The notes beneath the pieces were generated by a model, which made no database searches, had not been told where the DNA came from, and was given only the letters and a program-made list of their open reading frames with translations. Shown here piece after piece: positions 37,897 to 47,102 of a DNA stretch of 64,000 nucleotides (its first letter is position 1; each line of letters opens with the position of its first letter). A program made the position numbers and the translations under genes. The DNA is taken from contig NZ_JAFKHE010000024.1 in the NCBI RefSeq assembly GCF_017307495.1, positions 92,041-156,040 of the forward strand, written 5' to 3'. This DNA comes from Devosia sp. (lineage in GTDB: Bacteria; Pseudomonadota; Alphaproteobacteria; Rhizobiales; Devosiaceae).

Positions 37897-38343
37897 TCAG
37901 GCCGCCTCGACGGTCAGTTCCGCCCCCTGGGCGCTTACGATCCGCACCCGAACGCCGGCGGCGAGGTCCGGGCCGGTGACGCGCCAGGTGGTATCGTCGA
38001 GGCTCAACCGGCCCACGCCATCGAGGATCGGCTGGTCCAGCACCACCTCGCGGCCGACATAGCGCTGCGCCCGCTGGTTGAGGAACGGCCGGTCGGACAC
38101 CGGACCCGGGCCGCGCACGCGCAGCCACAGCCAGATCGCAACCAGCGCCAACGCCCCGAAGATGACGAACTGCAGCGGCCAGAACACGGCAATGGACAGG
38201 GACAGCACGCCGGTCACAAGCGCAGCCGCCCCGAGCCAGACCAGCACCCCGCCCGGCAGAACCAGTTCGAGCCCGAGCAGCAACAGCCCGGCCACGATCC
38301 AGGACCAGGCGCCGTACTGGGCGATGAAATCGACGACCTGCAC
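37897..38343 (-). CDS. NfeD family membrane protein
   Basis: A 148-aa protein with three hydrophobic segments in the first 75 residues (IVAGLLLLGLELVLPGGVLV; LVTGVLSLSIAVFWPLQF; GALALVAIWLWL) and a C-terminal OB-fold domain. It is the usual partner of SPFH/stomatin proteins, which it follows at a 21-nt distance on the same strand. The pair shapes membrane microdomains and may aid membrane-protein quality control (family knowledge). It lacks the serine-protease domain of long NfeD forms. Confidence 0.88.
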   Translation of the reverse strand: MQVVDFIAQYGAWSWIVAGLLLLGLELVLPGGVLVWLGAAALVTGVLSLSIAVFWPLQFVIFGALALVAIWLWLRVRGPGPVSDRPFLNQRAQRYVGREVVLDQPILDGVGRLSLDDTTWRVTGPDLAAGVRVRIVSAQGAELTVEAA

Positions 38344-38364
38344 TTGCTGTTCCTCGCTGCTGGA

Positions 38365-39348
38365 TCAGGTGGTCGACGGCGGCCGGCTGGTCGGCACGCG
38401 CGGCGCCGGCTTGCCGTCACCGCCGCCGAACGTCTCCCGGGCGATCTCGGCGATACCGCCGATGGCGCCGATCACGCTCGACGCCTCGACCGGAAGCATG
38501 AGCACCTTCTGGTTGGGCGACTTGGCCAGCGCTTCCAGCGCCTTGATGTAATTGTTGGCCACGAAGTAGTTGATCGCCTGCACGTTGCCCGAGGCGATGG
38601 CGTTCGACACCATCTCGGTCGCCTTGGCCTCGGCCTCGGCCGAACGCTCGCGCGCCTCGGCATCGCGGAACGCCGCCTCGCGCCGGCCCTCGGCCTCAAG
38701 CACCTGGCTCTGCTTCTGGCCCTCGGCCTGCAGGATCGCCGCCTGCCGCTTGCCTTCGGCCTCGAGGATCAGCGCGCGCTTCTCGCGCTCGGCCTTCATC
38801 TGTCGGCCCATCGACTCGATGAGGTCCTTGGGCGGGTCGATATCCTTGATCTCGATGCGGGTGATCTTGAGGCCCCACGGGCTCACCGCGGTATCGACGA
38901 CGCGCAGCAGGCGGCTGTTGATCTCGTCGCGATGGCTGAGCAACTCGTCGAGGTCCATCGAGCCCATCACCGTGCGGATATTGGTCATCGTCAGGTTGAG
39001 GATGGCGATCTCGAGCTGGGCCACTTCGTAGGCGGCCGCCGCGGCATCGAGGATCTGGTAGAAGGTGACGCCGTTGGCGGTCACCGTGGCGTTGTCGCGC
39101 GTGATCACCTCCTGATGCGGCACGTCCAGCACCTGCTCCATCATGTTGATCTTCTTGCCGACGCTGTCGACGAACGGGATGATCAGGCTGAGCCCGGGCT
39201 TCAGCGTGCGGATGTAGCGACCGAAGCGCTCGACCGTGTAGTTGTAGCCCTGCGGCACCACCTTGGCGCCGGCGAACAGCACCAGCACCGCCAGCACGCC
39301 CAGTGCGATGAGCGCCACGCTCAATCCATCGAGTTGCAGAAAGCCCAT
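38365..39348 (-). CDS. SPFH/stomatin-like protein (QmcA type)
   Basis: A 327-aa membrane protein: one N-terminal transmembrane segment (about residues 8-28), a stomatin/prohibitin core ([36 protein letters not shown]), a long Ala/Glu/Arg-rich coiled coil (about residues 185-260) and a proline-rich tail. The coiled coil should drive ring oligomers. GAGG precedes the ATG at 39348 by about 8 nt. Operon with nfeD. Confidence 0.92.
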   Translation of the reverse strand: MGFLQLDGLSVALIALGVLAVLVLFAGAKVVPQGYNYTVERFGRYIRTLKPGLSLIIPFVDSVGKKINMMEQVLDVPHQEVITRDNATVTANGVTFYQILDAAAAAYEVAQLEIAILNLTMTNIRTVMGSMDLDELLSHRDEINSRLLRVVDTAVSPWGLKITRIEIKDIDPPKDLIESMGRQMKAEREKRALILEAEGKRQAAILQAEGQKQSQVLEAEGRREAAFRDAEARERSAEAEAKATEMVSNAIASGNVQAINYFVANNYIKALEALAKSPNQKVLMLPVEASSVIGAIGGIAEIARETFGGGDGKPAPRVPTSRPPSTT

Positions 39349-39481
39349 CCCCAAAACCTCTCCTGACGCCCAGCCCTGTTGAAGATGTAGGGGCGACGGG
39401 GAGTCGGCGCAACATTGCCGGCAGGCTATCCGCAGCCGCGTGACGGCGACAAAGCCCGAATGTCGCGCTACTCTCGTCTGC

Positions 39482-40414
39482 ATGCAGCTGACCAACGACA
39501 TGGGTGTAGCGATCGCCGAACGCCGCGGCGTGCGGTTGACGAGCCCCGACCGGCCGGTGCTTGCCGGCGAGACGGTCACCAAGGCCCAGCTCATCGCCTA
39601 CTACGATGCCGTTGCCGAGCGCATGCTGCCGCATGTCGCCAACCGGGCCCTCGCCCTCGTGCGCGTCCCCAATGGCTCGCGGCCCTTCTTCCAGAAGCAC
39701 GACACCGGGGGGTTCCCCGACACGATGAGGCGTGTCGCCATCGAACTGAAGGAGAGCGAGCGCGAAGATCATTTCTATGTCACCGACATCGCGGGCGTGA
39801 TGGCTGGCGTGCAAATGTCGACGCTCGAGTTCCATATCTGGGGCAGCCATATCGACACGCTCGAAAAGCCCGATCGCATCATCTTCGACATCGACCCCGA
39901 CGCTGGGCTCGACTTCGGGCGCGTGCGCGCCGCCGCCTGCCGAATCCGCGACGTGCTGAAGGAATGGGGGCTGCAGAGCTATCCCATGGTCACCGGCGGC
40001 AAGGGCGTCCACGTCATTGCGCCGCTGAGGCCGGTAACCGAGTGGCCGCTGGTCAAGCTCTTCTGCCGCACCTTCGCGCAGCGCCTCGAGGACAACGAGC
40101 CCGACAGCTTCACCGCCAATATCAGGAAGGTCCAGCGCCAGGGCCGGATGTTCGTCGACTACCTGCGTAATGAACGCGGCGCGACCGCGGTCACGCCGTT
40201 CTCCACCCGCGCCCGGCCGGGCGTGCCGTGCGCCGTACCGGTCGGCTGGGACGAACTCGATAGGCTGAAGGCCGCCAACCAGTTCGACATCGAAGCGGCG
40301 GCCGAGCGGGCCGGGCAGCCCGACCCGTGGCCTGACTATTTCGAGCTCACCCAGTCGATCACCAAGGGCATGGTCGAGGCGGTCGCAGGACCGCTGAAGG
40401 ATCTGGAGCAGTAG
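39482..40414 (+). CDS. Stand-alone LigD-type polymerase/primase domain
   Basis: A 310-aa member of the archaeo-eukaryotic primase family found as the POL domain of LigD in non-homologous end joining. Metal motif FDIDPD (Asp pair) at about residues 138-143, [11 protein letters not shown] (the SxH-like motif region) and [18 protein letters not shown]. No ligase or nuclease domain is fused, and no Ku gene is in the window. Start uncertain: ATG at 39482 or GTG at 39440 (14 residues more); neither has a good ribosome site. It is divergent from the SPFH gene. Confidence 0.88.
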   Translation: MQLTNDMGVAIAERRGVRLTSPDRPVLAGETVTKAQLIAYYDAVAERMLPHVANRALALVRVPNGSRPFFQKHDTGGFPDTMRRVAIELKESEREDHFYVTDIAGVMAGVQMSTLEFHIWGSHIDTLEKPDRIIFDIDPDAGLDFGRVRAAACRIRDVLKEWGLQSYPMVTGGKGVHVIAPLRPVTEWPLVKLFCRTFAQRLEDNEPDSFTANIRKVQRQGRMFVDYLRNERGATAVTPFSTRARPGVPCAVPVGWDELDRLKAANQFDIEAAAERAGQPDPWPDYFELTQSITKGMVEAVAGPLKDLEQ

Positions 40415-40458
40415 GGCGCCTCGCCCGAAGCCACTCCGTGAGGGCGCGGTCGAGCCCC

Positions 40459-41478
40459 CTAGATCCAGCCAGCCAGTTCCTTCCGGATCACCGTTTCCAG
40501 CATCGCCATGCCCGGTTCGCTGTCGTTGAGGCAGGGAATGTAGGCGTAGCGCTCGCCGCCGGCGTGCTCGAACTGTTCGCGCCCGGTGATGGCCAGTTCC
40601 TCGAGCGTCTCGATGCAATCGACCGAGAAGGCCGGAGCCACCACGGCCACACGCTTCTTGCCCTCGGCGGGCAACGCTTCCAGCGTCGTATCGGTATAGG
40701 GCTGCAGCCACTGCGCCGTTCCGAACCGGCTCTGGAACGTGACCTTCAGCTTGTCCGCCGGCCAGCCGAGATACTCGCGTACCAGCCGCGTCGTCTTGAG
40801 GCACTGGCAATGGTACGGGTCGCCGTTCTCGAGGTACTCGATCGGCATGCCGTGGTAGGAGGTGAGGATGACGTCGGGCGTGAAATCCAGCTTGGCGACG
40901 CCCTCGGCGATGCTCTGCGCCAGCGTCTCGACATAGGTCGGGGTGTCGAAATAGGGCGGCAGCGTGCGGATCGCCGGCTGCCAGCGCAGCGTCTTCAGCA
41001 CATCGAACGCCTTGTCATTGGCCGTGCCCACCGTCGTCGCCGAGTATTGCGGGTAGAGCGGCGCGAGCAGGATCTTCTGGCACCCCGCATCCTGCAGCGC
41101 CTTGATCCCGGCCTCGGTCGACGGGTTGCCGTAGCGCATCCCGATCTCGACCACGACATTGCTCCCCAGCCGCTCCTGCAGCTTGCTTGCCTGCCGCCGG
41201 CTGATCACCCGCAACGGGCTGTCGCCCGCCTCGTTGTCCCAGATACGCTTGTAGTTCGCGCCGCTCTTTTGCGGTCGGACCGACAGGATGACGCCCTGCA
41301 GCAGCGGCTGCCAGAACAGCGGGTTGACCTCGATGACACGCCGGTCGGACAGGAACTCGCTGAGGAAGCGGCGCATCGACCAGTAGTCGGTCGCGTCGGG
41401 CGTGCCGAGGTTGAGCAGTAGGACCCCGACTTTCGGCGTCCTGATGGGGGGGTGGCCGGGAGGGAGTTCGGGTGCCAT
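40459..41478 (-). CDS. hemH: Ferrochelatase
   Basis: Inserts Fe(II) into protoporphyrin IX, the last step of protoheme synthesis. 339 aa. Signature LTSYHGMPIEYLENGDPYHC (about residues 197-216) with the catalytic His, GMRYGNPS and the late APAFSVDCIETLEEL with the conserved Glu residues. N-terminus KVGVLLLNLGTPD is typical. The start at 41478 is the first ATG before that block; the ribosome site is weak. Monocistronic and convergent with the LigD-type polymerase gene. Confidence 0.95.
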   Translation of the reverse strand: MAPELPPGHPPIRTPKVGVLLLNLGTPDATDYWSMRRFLSEFLSDRRVIEVNPLFWQPLLQGVILSVRPQKSGANYKRIWDNEAGDSPLRVISRRQASKLQERLGSNVVVEIGMRYGNPSTEAGIKALQDAGCQKILLAPLYPQYSATTVGTANDKAFDVLKTLRWQPAIRTLPPYFDTPTYVETLAQSIAEGVAKLDFTPDVILTSYHGMPIEYLENGDPYHCQCLKTTRLVREYLGWPADKLKVTFQSRFGTAQWLQPYTDTTLEALPAEGKKRVAVVAPAFSVDCIETLEELAITGREQFEHAGGERYAYIPCLNDSEPGMAMLETVIRKELAGWI

Positions 41479-41564
41479 GGGTGGCCTGTCTGCTGGTGGC
41501 GTTCTTGCTGGCGCACCATAGTCGGGGAGGCCCCGAACACAAGTGCAAGTGTGTCGCGCCGGTT

Positions 41565-43313
41565 CTACAGGCTCGACAGCAGCAGCAGTGCGCCGAACAG
41601 GAACACCACCACCGCTCCGGCCAGTTCGGCCCACCAGACGAGTTGCCCCGCGCGGCTGCCGCTGCGGCCGAGGTAGCGCGCCGCAAGGCCCTTCGCGCCC
41701 ACGGCGAGGATCGCAAGGGTGGCTACCGTGATCGCGGTCCCCAGACCCATCAGGAACACCGCCGCTATGCCCGCGGCAAGGATGCCCTGGCTGAGCGCGA
41801 AGACCAGAATGATGAGGGCACCCGAGCACGGCCTGAGACCCACCCCGAGCACGACGCCCAGTTGCTCGCGCCAGTCGCCGCCGGTCTGGTCGGCGGTGAC
41901 GACGTGCGCGTGATCATGCCCGTCATGGTCGGTGTCACCATGATCGTGGCCATAGTGCGCGTCGCCCGGCACCCGACCATGGCCGTCGAGCGCCGGGCCA
42001 CCGGCCGGCTGCGTTGCCGTGCGAAAGGTGAAGGCGGGCGTCTGACCGGCGAGCACCGCGTGACCGGCCGGTTCGTCGGCATGCAGGTGCTGGTGCGCCT
42101 TGGCGGTGAGGTCGGCGTCGTGGCGATGGTCGTGTCCCCAGCCGAACAGCTTGCGCGCGATCAGCCAGACACCGAGCAGGGCGATGAGGCCATAGGACGC
42201 CTTCTCGACCCACAGCACGGCATTGTCCATCACCGCACTGGAGAGGCCCAGGATCGCCGCGGCGACGCCCACGAATACCACTGCCACCAGCGACTGCATC
42301 ATCGCCGCGGCAAAGCTCAGGGCTACCCCGCGCTTGAGCTGCCGCTCATTGGCGAGCATGTAGCTGCCGATCACCACCTTGCCGTGGCCGGGCCCGGCGG
42401 CATGGAAGACGCCATAGAGAAAGCTCAGCCCGCCAAGGATCCAGAAGGCGTTCCAGTCCGTCCTGAGCTTGCCGAGCGCCGCGGTGAGCGCCCTGTAGAA
42501 ATCCTCCTGCGCCACCTGGACCCAGCCGAGCAGCCCGGTACGCGGCAACCTGAACCCCGGCTCGGGCGGCGGGCCGCCGAACGGCATGGAGGGCCTGGCC
42601 TCGGCCACCTGATTGACCGCCTCGAGCGCGGTCGCGGCAGTATTGGCCGGCGCCGTGGTCGGACACTCGACGACGATCTCGCCCTGCGAGCCGCGCACCG
42701 CCGCCTCGAGATCGGCCGGCAACGTGGTGACGTCGGGGGGCAGTTCACCCAACCGCGCCTGCAGCTCGGGTGACAGCTCGCGCGGCGGCTGAAGGCGCAC
42801 CATACACCCGACGGGTGCATTCTGCAGCGTCACGTCCTCCGGCCCGGCAAAGGCGATGGCGACATAGTATTCGGGGTCGGCGATGGCGAGCTCGAGCCGG
42901 CGCTCGATGCGATGCGGCTCGGACAGCGCGACACCGAAGGTCAGCGTCGAGCGATTGTTCCCGAACACGAACCTGCCGTCGTTCATCGACGAGAGCGCGA
43001 TGGGCGCCCCACCCTCGACCAGCGAGGTGTAGAAACCGTACTCGGCCAAGCCCTTTAGGTTCTCGTCGGCCAGTTCCTGCATTTCCCCGGACGAGGTGAT
43101 GCCGTCGTTGTCGGTATCGAGGCCCTGGATCTGCCAGACCGAAAACGCCTCGTCGAACGTCCAGCTGTTGTGAATGGCAGCAAGCTCGCCCTGGTCGTTG
43201 AAAACCAGCGTGGCCTTGGCATCGATCCAGATGTGGGGATGCGCCTGGGCCGCGCCGGCCCATGCAAGGGCGGCGACCGCCGCCAGCACCAGCTTGCGCA
43301 ATCCCATGACCAT
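41565..43313 (-). CDS. DUF1007-NicO fusion, probable nickel/cobalt exporter
   Basis: A 582-aa two-part protein. Residues 1-24 are a signal peptide. Residues 25-230 form a periplasmic DUF1007 domain (AHPHIWIDAKATLVF) with a canonical EF-hand-like loop (D66, D68, D70, E77). Residues 265-582 form a NicO/RcnA-like permease of about six membrane segments, with FHAAGPGHGKVVIG, a His-rich cytoplasmic or periplasmic loop (HDHRHD; GHDHGDTDHDGHDHAH) and LGVGLRPCSGALIIL. DUF1007 and NicO are separate neighbouring genes in many genomes. Nickel or cobalt is the likely cargo, but direction (export) is inferred from RcnA. A second ATG at 43307 is possible. It follows the LysR gene by 19 nt. Confidence 0.88.
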   Translation of the reverse strand: MVMGLRKLVLAAVAALAWAGAAQAHPHIWIDAKATLVFNDQGELAAIHNSWTFDEAFSVWQIQGLDTDNDGITSSGEMQELADENLKGLAEYGFYTSLVEGGAPIALSSMNDGRFVFGNNRSTLTFGVALSEPHRIERRLELAIADPEYYVAIAFAGPEDVTLQNAPVGCMVRLQPPRELSPELQARLGELPPDVTTLPADLEAAVRGSQGEIVVECPTTAPANTAATALEAVNQVAEARPSMPFGGPPPEPGFRLPRTGLLGWVQVAQEDFYRALTAALGKLRTDWNAFWILGGLSFLYGVFHAAGPGHGKVVIGSYMLANERQLKRGVALSFAAAMMQSLVAVVFVGVAAAILGLSSAVMDNAVLWVEKASYGLIALLGVWLIARKLFGWGHDHRHDADLTAKAHQHLHADEPAGHAVLAGQTPAFTFRTATQPAGGPALDGHGRVPGDAHYGHDHGDTDHDGHDHAHVVTADQTGGDWREQLGVVLGVGLRPCSGALIILVFALSQGILAAGIAAVFLMGLGTAITVATLAILAVGAKGLAARYLGRSGSRAGQLVWWAELAGAVVVFLFGALLLLSSL

Positions 43314-43332
43314 CAGTGCCTGCCCTCTCCCC

Positions 43333-44232
43333 TCAGGTGACCGGATTGTCCGCGAACCAGGCGACCAGATGGTCGATCAGCGCGCGGACTTTGCCAGCCA
43401 GATGCCGCCGGTGCGGGTACACCGCCTGCAGGCTCGGGCCTTCCGGCATCCGGTCCTCGAGCACGCGCACCAGCCGCCCCGCGGCGATCTGCGGGTCGGC
43501 GAGGTAGGTTGGCAATACGGCAAAGCCGAGGCCGGCCAGCGCCGCCTGCATCGCGGCCACCGGGGAATTGACGCGGGCCGGCCCGGAGACGTGCACGGTC
43601 AACGGCTTGCCGTCTTCGATGAACCGCCAGGAACTGTGCGAGGGCATGTTGGTATCGAGGATGCATGGCATGGTGCGCAGCGCCTCGCCCGAGGCCGGCA
43701 GGCCGACGCGCTGCACCAGATCGGGCGAGCCGCAGATCGCGTGCCGCATGTCCGAGATCTTGCGCGCGATCAGCGAGGAATCGGCCAGCGTCGAGATGCG
43801 CAGCGCGACGTCCACCCCCTCCTCGACGAGGTCGACATAGCGGTCCTCGAGCCTGAGGTCGACCGAGACCAGCGGGTTCTTGACCATGAAGGCGAAGATC
43901 GCCGGCGCCAGCGTCGTCTCGCCGAGGTTGCGCGGCGCCGAGATGCGCAGCATGCCACGCGGTTCCGAGGTCTGGTCGGAGATGGTGGCATCGAGCTCGT
44001 CGAGCTGCTGCAGCAGCTGGCTCGCCTCGCGATAGTAGGCCTCGCCCGCCTCGGTAAGGCTGAGTTTTCGCGTCGTGCGGTTCATCAACCGCACTCCGAG
44101 ATAGTCCTCGAGGTCGGTGACGTACTTGCTGAGAAGCGCCTTGGACCGACCGTGCTGGCGGGCCGCGGAAGAGAAGCCGCCAGCGTCGAAGACCTGGACA
44201 AAGGCGCGGATACGGGCAAGGTCCTGGCTCAT
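43333..44232 (-). CDS. LysR-family transcriptional regulator
   Basis: A 299-aa LTTR. N-terminal winged helix (IRAFVQVFDAGGFSSAARQH at about 7-26, then LTEAGEAYYR) and a two-lobe effector domain (GMLRISAPRNLGETTLAPAI; AGLGFAVLPTYLA). The start at 44232 places the helix-turn-helix at the normal position; 15 upstream codons are in frame but lack support. It is placed to be co-transcribed with the metal-transport fusion that follows at 19 nt, which is uncommon as LTTRs usually diverge from targets. The effector is unknown. Confidence 0.88.
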   Translation of the reverse strand: MSQDLARIRAFVQVFDAGGFSSAARQHGRSKALLSKYVTDLEDYLGVRLMNRTTRKLSLTEAGEAYYREASQLLQQLDELDATISDQTSEPRGMLRISAPRNLGETTLAPAIFAFMVKNPLVSVDLRLEDRYVDLVEEGVDVALRISTLADSSLIARKISDMRHAICGSPDLVQRVGLPASGEALRTMPCILDTNMPSHSSWRFIEDGKPLTVHVSGPARVNSPVAAMQAALAGLGFAVLPTYLADPQIAAGRLVRVLEDRMPEGPSLQAVYPHRRHLAGKVRALIDHLVAWFADNPVT

Positions 44233-44349
44233 GCGACGGGCAAAACCGTGTAGATTGATCGGAGCGTCCACCCGCACGAATAAGTCATCCGCACGGGGTG
44301 AACAATGCCGCCCCTTGGTCGTTCGGTGATTAACGATAGGATGGGAGCC

Positions 44350-44817
44350 ATGTCGCTCGAACCGATCCTGCAGTCTATCTATCCACCCATGACCGAACCC
44401 GAAGCCCGCTCAACGCTTTACAGGCTGATCGAAGCCGGCCAGCTGGCGCACAAGGCGCTGCTGGTGCCGCTGCTCGACCGCGGGCTCGAGCCGGGCGACG
44501 ACGCCGTGATCTTCGCTCTGCATGCCGAACCGGGCGCCAGCGAGGAGCGTCTGGCCGCCGAATTGGGCCTAGGCGCCGAACAGTTGCAGCCGCGCCTCGA
44601 GCGGCTGATCGAGCGCGATGTCGTCCTGCACCGGGCTACCGGCCCCGAGCTTGCGCCCGGACTTGCCCTCAGCGAACGCGGCGAGCGCATCCGCGAAGTC
44701 CTCGCCGCCAACTGGGAACAGCTCGAGGAAGCGCTGTTCGCCGAGTTGACCGACAAGAAGCGCAAGGGCCTGGGCAAGGCGCTGAAGCGCTTCGTGGAAC
44801 TGCTGCGCCTGGCTTAA
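44350..44817 (+). CDS. Winged-helix (MarR-like) protein, unknown role
   Basis: A 155-aa soluble helical protein. The middle (FALHAEPGASEERLAAELGL, about residues 56-75, then QLQPRLERLIERDVVLH) looks like a MarR-type winged helix, followed by a helix rich in Glu/Leu and a basic C-terminus (DKKRKGLGKALKRFVELL). Probably a transcription regulator. ATG at 44350 or 44341 are both possible, the ribosome sites being too close or weak. It is divergent from the LysR gene and convergent with modB. Confidence 0.68.
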   Translation: MSLEPILQSIYPPMTEPEARSTLYRLIEAGQLAHKALLVPLLDRGLEPGDDAVIFALHAEPGASEERLAAELGLGAEQLQPRLERLIERDVVLHRATGPELAPGLALSERGERIREVLAANWEQLEEALFAELTDKKRKGLGKALKRFVELLRLA

Positions 44818-44843
44818 GGCAGGAAGCTTACCACAATCTCGGT

Positions 44844-44919
44844 GTCATCCCCGCGAAAGCGGGGACCTCCGTTTGCCGGGCCATCCCAAAACAGAGGTTC
44901 CCGCTTTCGCGGGAATGAC
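44844..44919. repeat. Opposed GTCATCCC...GGGAATGAC repeat pair
   Basis: GTCATCCCCGCGAAAGCGGGG faces CCCGCTTTCGCGGGAATGAC over 76 bp, lying between two convergent genes. Same element as 26449 and 35341. Confidence 0.7.
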
Positions 44920-45033
44920 CCGGTGGCTGGGCGAGTGTCCTACCTACAGTATGCACCGGTACGGGAAACGCTCCCCCCGGTCCCCTCCCCGCAAGAGGGA
45001 AGGATCAAGGGGGTCGGCAAGCATCAGGTATCG

Positions 45034-45723
45034 TCAGTTGACCCCCGCAATCCGCCCCACCCGCCGGTCGATCAGCATGACCGTGGTGATGACGACGAAG
45101 GCGAACAGAACCATGCCGCCGGCGAGGAGATGCGCCTTGTCCCACTCCAGCCGCTCGACAAAATCGTAGATCGCCATCGACACCAGCTTGGTCTTGCCGG
45201 GGATGTTGCCGCCGATCATCAGCACCACGCCGAACTCGCCCACCGTATGCGCGAAGGTGAGGATGGCGCCGGTGAGGTAGCCCGAGCGGGCCAGCGGGAT
45301 GACGAGGCGGAAGAACGTGCTCCGGCGTCCGGCGCCGAGCGTCGCCGCCGCCTCGAGCGGCTCGTCGCCGATGGCCTCGAAGGCGGTGCGCAGCGGTTGC
45401 GTCATGAACGGCAGCGAGTAGAGTACCGAGGCGATCACCAGCCCCTCGAACGAGAAGGCCAGCGTGCGGGCGCCCCACAGCGGGGCGATCAGTCCACCCG
45501 GACCGTTCGGTCCGAACGCAAGCAGCAGGTAGAAGCCGAGCACGGTCGGCGGCAGCACCAGCGGCAGCGAGACCACGGCCGCCACAGGGGCCTTCCAGGC
45601 CGATTGCGAGCGGGTGAGCCACCAAGCGATAGGGGTCGCAACGAAGAGCAGGATGGCAGTGACGATGAGCGCCAGCGTCAGCGTCAGCCCGACCGGCTGC
45701 GCAATCTCGGTGACGCTTGGCAT
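45034..45723 (-). CDS. modB: Molybdate ABC transporter permease
   Basis: A 229-aa inner-membrane protein with about five helices and the EAA loop [17 protein letters not shown] (about residues 114-130) that contacts the ATPase. [15 protein letters not shown] and [17 protein letters not shown] are typical of ModB. It starts 3 nt after the modA stop. No modC follows: the next sequence is a palindromic repeat region and a convergent gene. Confidence 0.95.
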   Translation of the reverse strand: MPSVTEIAQPVGLTLTLALIVTAILLFVATPIAWWLTRSQSAWKAPVAAVVSLPLVLPPTVLGFYLLLAFGPNGPGGLIAPLWGARTLAFSFEGLVIASVLYSLPFMTQPLRTAFEAIGDEPLEAAATLGAGRRSTFFRLVIPLARSGYLTGAILTFAHTVGEFGVVLMIGGNIPGKTKLVSMAIYDFVERLEWDKAHLLAGGMVLFAFVVITTVMLIDRRVGRIAGVN

Positions 45724-45726
45724 CGT

Positions 45727-46470
45727 TCACCTCACCTCGTAGCCATATTTCTCGATGATGGCCCTGCCTTCATCGCCCTGCAAGAACTGCAGGAACGCCT
45801 TGGCCGCTGGATCGCCCGCCCCGGCCGTGGTCAGCACCGCGTCCTGCCGGATCGGCGCATAGTCCTCGGCCGGCACCCGCCAGACCTGCGTTGCCGGCTT
45901 GTCGACCACCTGGCTCAGGGCCACGAAGCCCAACTCGGCATTGCCGGATTCGATGAACTGCAGCGCCTGCGAGATGTTCTCGCCGGTGACGATCCTGGCT
46001 GCGACCGTCTCGGTGAGCCCGAGCCTGTCCAGCACCTGCATGCCGGCGGCGCCGTAGGGCGCAGTCCTGGGGTCGGCGACCGCAAGATGCTGGAAGGCGT
46101 TGGCCTTCAGCACGGCCGCCCCATCGGTCACGTCGATGGTCGGGGAATAGAGCACCACCTTGCCCACGGCATAGGTGAACACTGTACCCGCGACGCCGAA
46201 GCCTTCCTGCACCGCAAGCGCCGGCCGCTTGTCGTCGGCCGCAAGGAACACCTCGAACGGCGCGCCCTGGCTGAGCTGGGTATAGAGCTGGCCGGTCGCG
46301 CCGAAGCTGAAGGCCACCGTATCGCCGGTCCTCGCGGTGAACGCCTTGCCGAGTTCTTCGGCCGGCTTGGTGAAGTTCGCAGCTACTGCCGCGCTGATCT
46401 CGGCAGCCGGCGCGGAGACCGTCATCAGCACGGCCAGAGCGAGGCCCGGCAGGAGGAACGTGCGGCGCAT
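45727..46470 (-). CDS. modA: Molybdate-binding periplasmic protein
   Basis: A 247-aa substrate-binding protein with signal peptide ending SAPAAE (about residue 22). The oxyanion-binding segments are VAANFTKPAEELGKAF and FSFGATGQLYTQL, and ADPRTAPYGAAG is a ModA hallmark. GGAGG precedes the ATG at 46470. A Mo-box lies 10-37 nt upstream of the ATG, so it should be repressed by ModE when molybdate is plentiful. Confidence 0.94.
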   Translation of the reverse strand: MRRTFLLPGLALAVLMTVSAPAAEISAAVAANFTKPAEELGKAFTARTGDTVAFSFGATGQLYTQLSQGAPFEVFLAADDKRPALAVQEGFGVAGTVFTYAVGKVVLYSPTIDVTDGAAVLKANAFQHLAVADPRTAPYGAAGMQVLDRLGLTETVAARIVTGENISQALQFIESGNAELGFVALSQVVDKPATQVWRVPAEDYAPIRQDAVLTTAGAGDPAAKAFLQFLQGDEGRAIIEKYGYEVR

Positions 46471-46479
46471 GGGGCCTCC

Positions 46480-46507
46480 ATCGATATGTCCCGAAAGAAA
46501 TATCGAT
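46480..46507 (-). promoter_or_regulatory. Mo-box (ModE operator) upstream of modA
   Basis: ATCGATAT (46480-46487) and ATATCGAT (46500-46507) form an 8-bp perfect inverted repeat with a 12-nt centre. This matches the ModE operator pattern of ATCG-type ends with AT-rich inner arms. It lies in the 70-nt gap between the modE stop and the modA ATG. Confidence 0.8.
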
Positions 46508-46540
46508 TGTTGTGGCAAAGCAGCTTGCCAGCAGCAAGCG

Positions 46541-46921
46541 TTATTTTCGATCAGACATATCAGTGTGGAGCGCCGACAGTGCGTCGACATCCCGCGCGAT
46601 CGCCCTGCGTGTCGCTTCCTGCATGCCGCGATAGCGCTCGAGCACTTCGCGGCCGGCCGCGCTGAGGCTGGCGCCCTGCTCCTTGCCGCCGCGCGAGGCA
46701 TCGACCAGCGGCGCCCCGAACCCCTCGTTGAGCGCCTGCACCAGGCTCCAGGCTCGCTTGTACGACATGCCCATCCGCTTGGCCGCCTCGGAGATCGACC
46801 CGGTCTCGGCGATCAGTTCCATCAGGTCGGCGCGGCCGGGACCGATGTAGAAGGTCTCGGAGAGGGTGATGCGCAGGTGGGAGAGGCCGATAGTGACGTT
46901 CTTCGCTGACTTCGCAGTCAT
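46541..46921 (-). CDS. modE: ModE-type molybdate regulator, DNA-binding domain only
   Basis: A 126-aa protein equal to the N-terminal winged-helix part of ModE (GPGRADLMELIAETGSISEA, then KRMGMSYKRAWSLVQALN, residues about 30-68). It lacks the C-terminal molbindin (TOBE) repeats that bind molybdate in E. coli ModE. Short ModE-like forms exist in alphaproteobacteria. Upstream of modA on the same strand, probably one operon with an internal Mo-box. The start at 46921 follows GGGGAGAAGG, which lies inside a palindromic repeat hairpin that could hide it. Confidence 0.88.
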   Translation of the reverse strand: MTAKSAKNVTIGLSHLRITLSETFYIGPGRADLMELIAETGSISEAAKRMGMSYKRAWSLVQALNEGFGAPLVDASRGGKEQGASLSAAGREVLERYRGMQEATRRAIARDVDALSALHTDMSDRK

Positions 46922-46923
46922 CG

Positions 46924-46970
46924 CCTTCTCCCCTTGCGGGAGAAGGTGCCCGAAGGGCGGATGAGGGGTA
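46924..46970. repeat. Palindromic repeat carrying the modE ribosome site
   Basis: CCTTCTCCCC (46924-46933) and GGGAGAAGG (46938-46946) form a hairpin with a TTGC turn, followed by the GCCCGAAGGGCGGATGAGGGG part of the repeat. Its left arm, on the minus strand, is the modE Shine-Dalgarno. Confidence 0.7.
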
Positions 46971-47030
46971 ACTCTCCGCGAACTCCGTCGCCCGTCGCTC
47001 CCGCTCCCGTCGCGCAACCGCTGGCTGCGG

Positions 47031-47085
47031 ACCCCTCATCCGGCGCTGCGCGCCACCTTCTCCCGCAAGGGGAGAAGGGAGTCCC
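47031..47085. repeat. Palindromic repeat, opposite orientation
   Basis: CCCCTCATCCGGCGCTGCGCGCC then CCTTCTCCCGCAAGGGGAGAAGG: the mirror image of the unit at 46924-46970, giving an inverted pair about 60 bp apart between eda and modE. Confidence 0.65.
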
Positions 47086-47102
47086 GACTGCCAAATCGAT
47101 CA

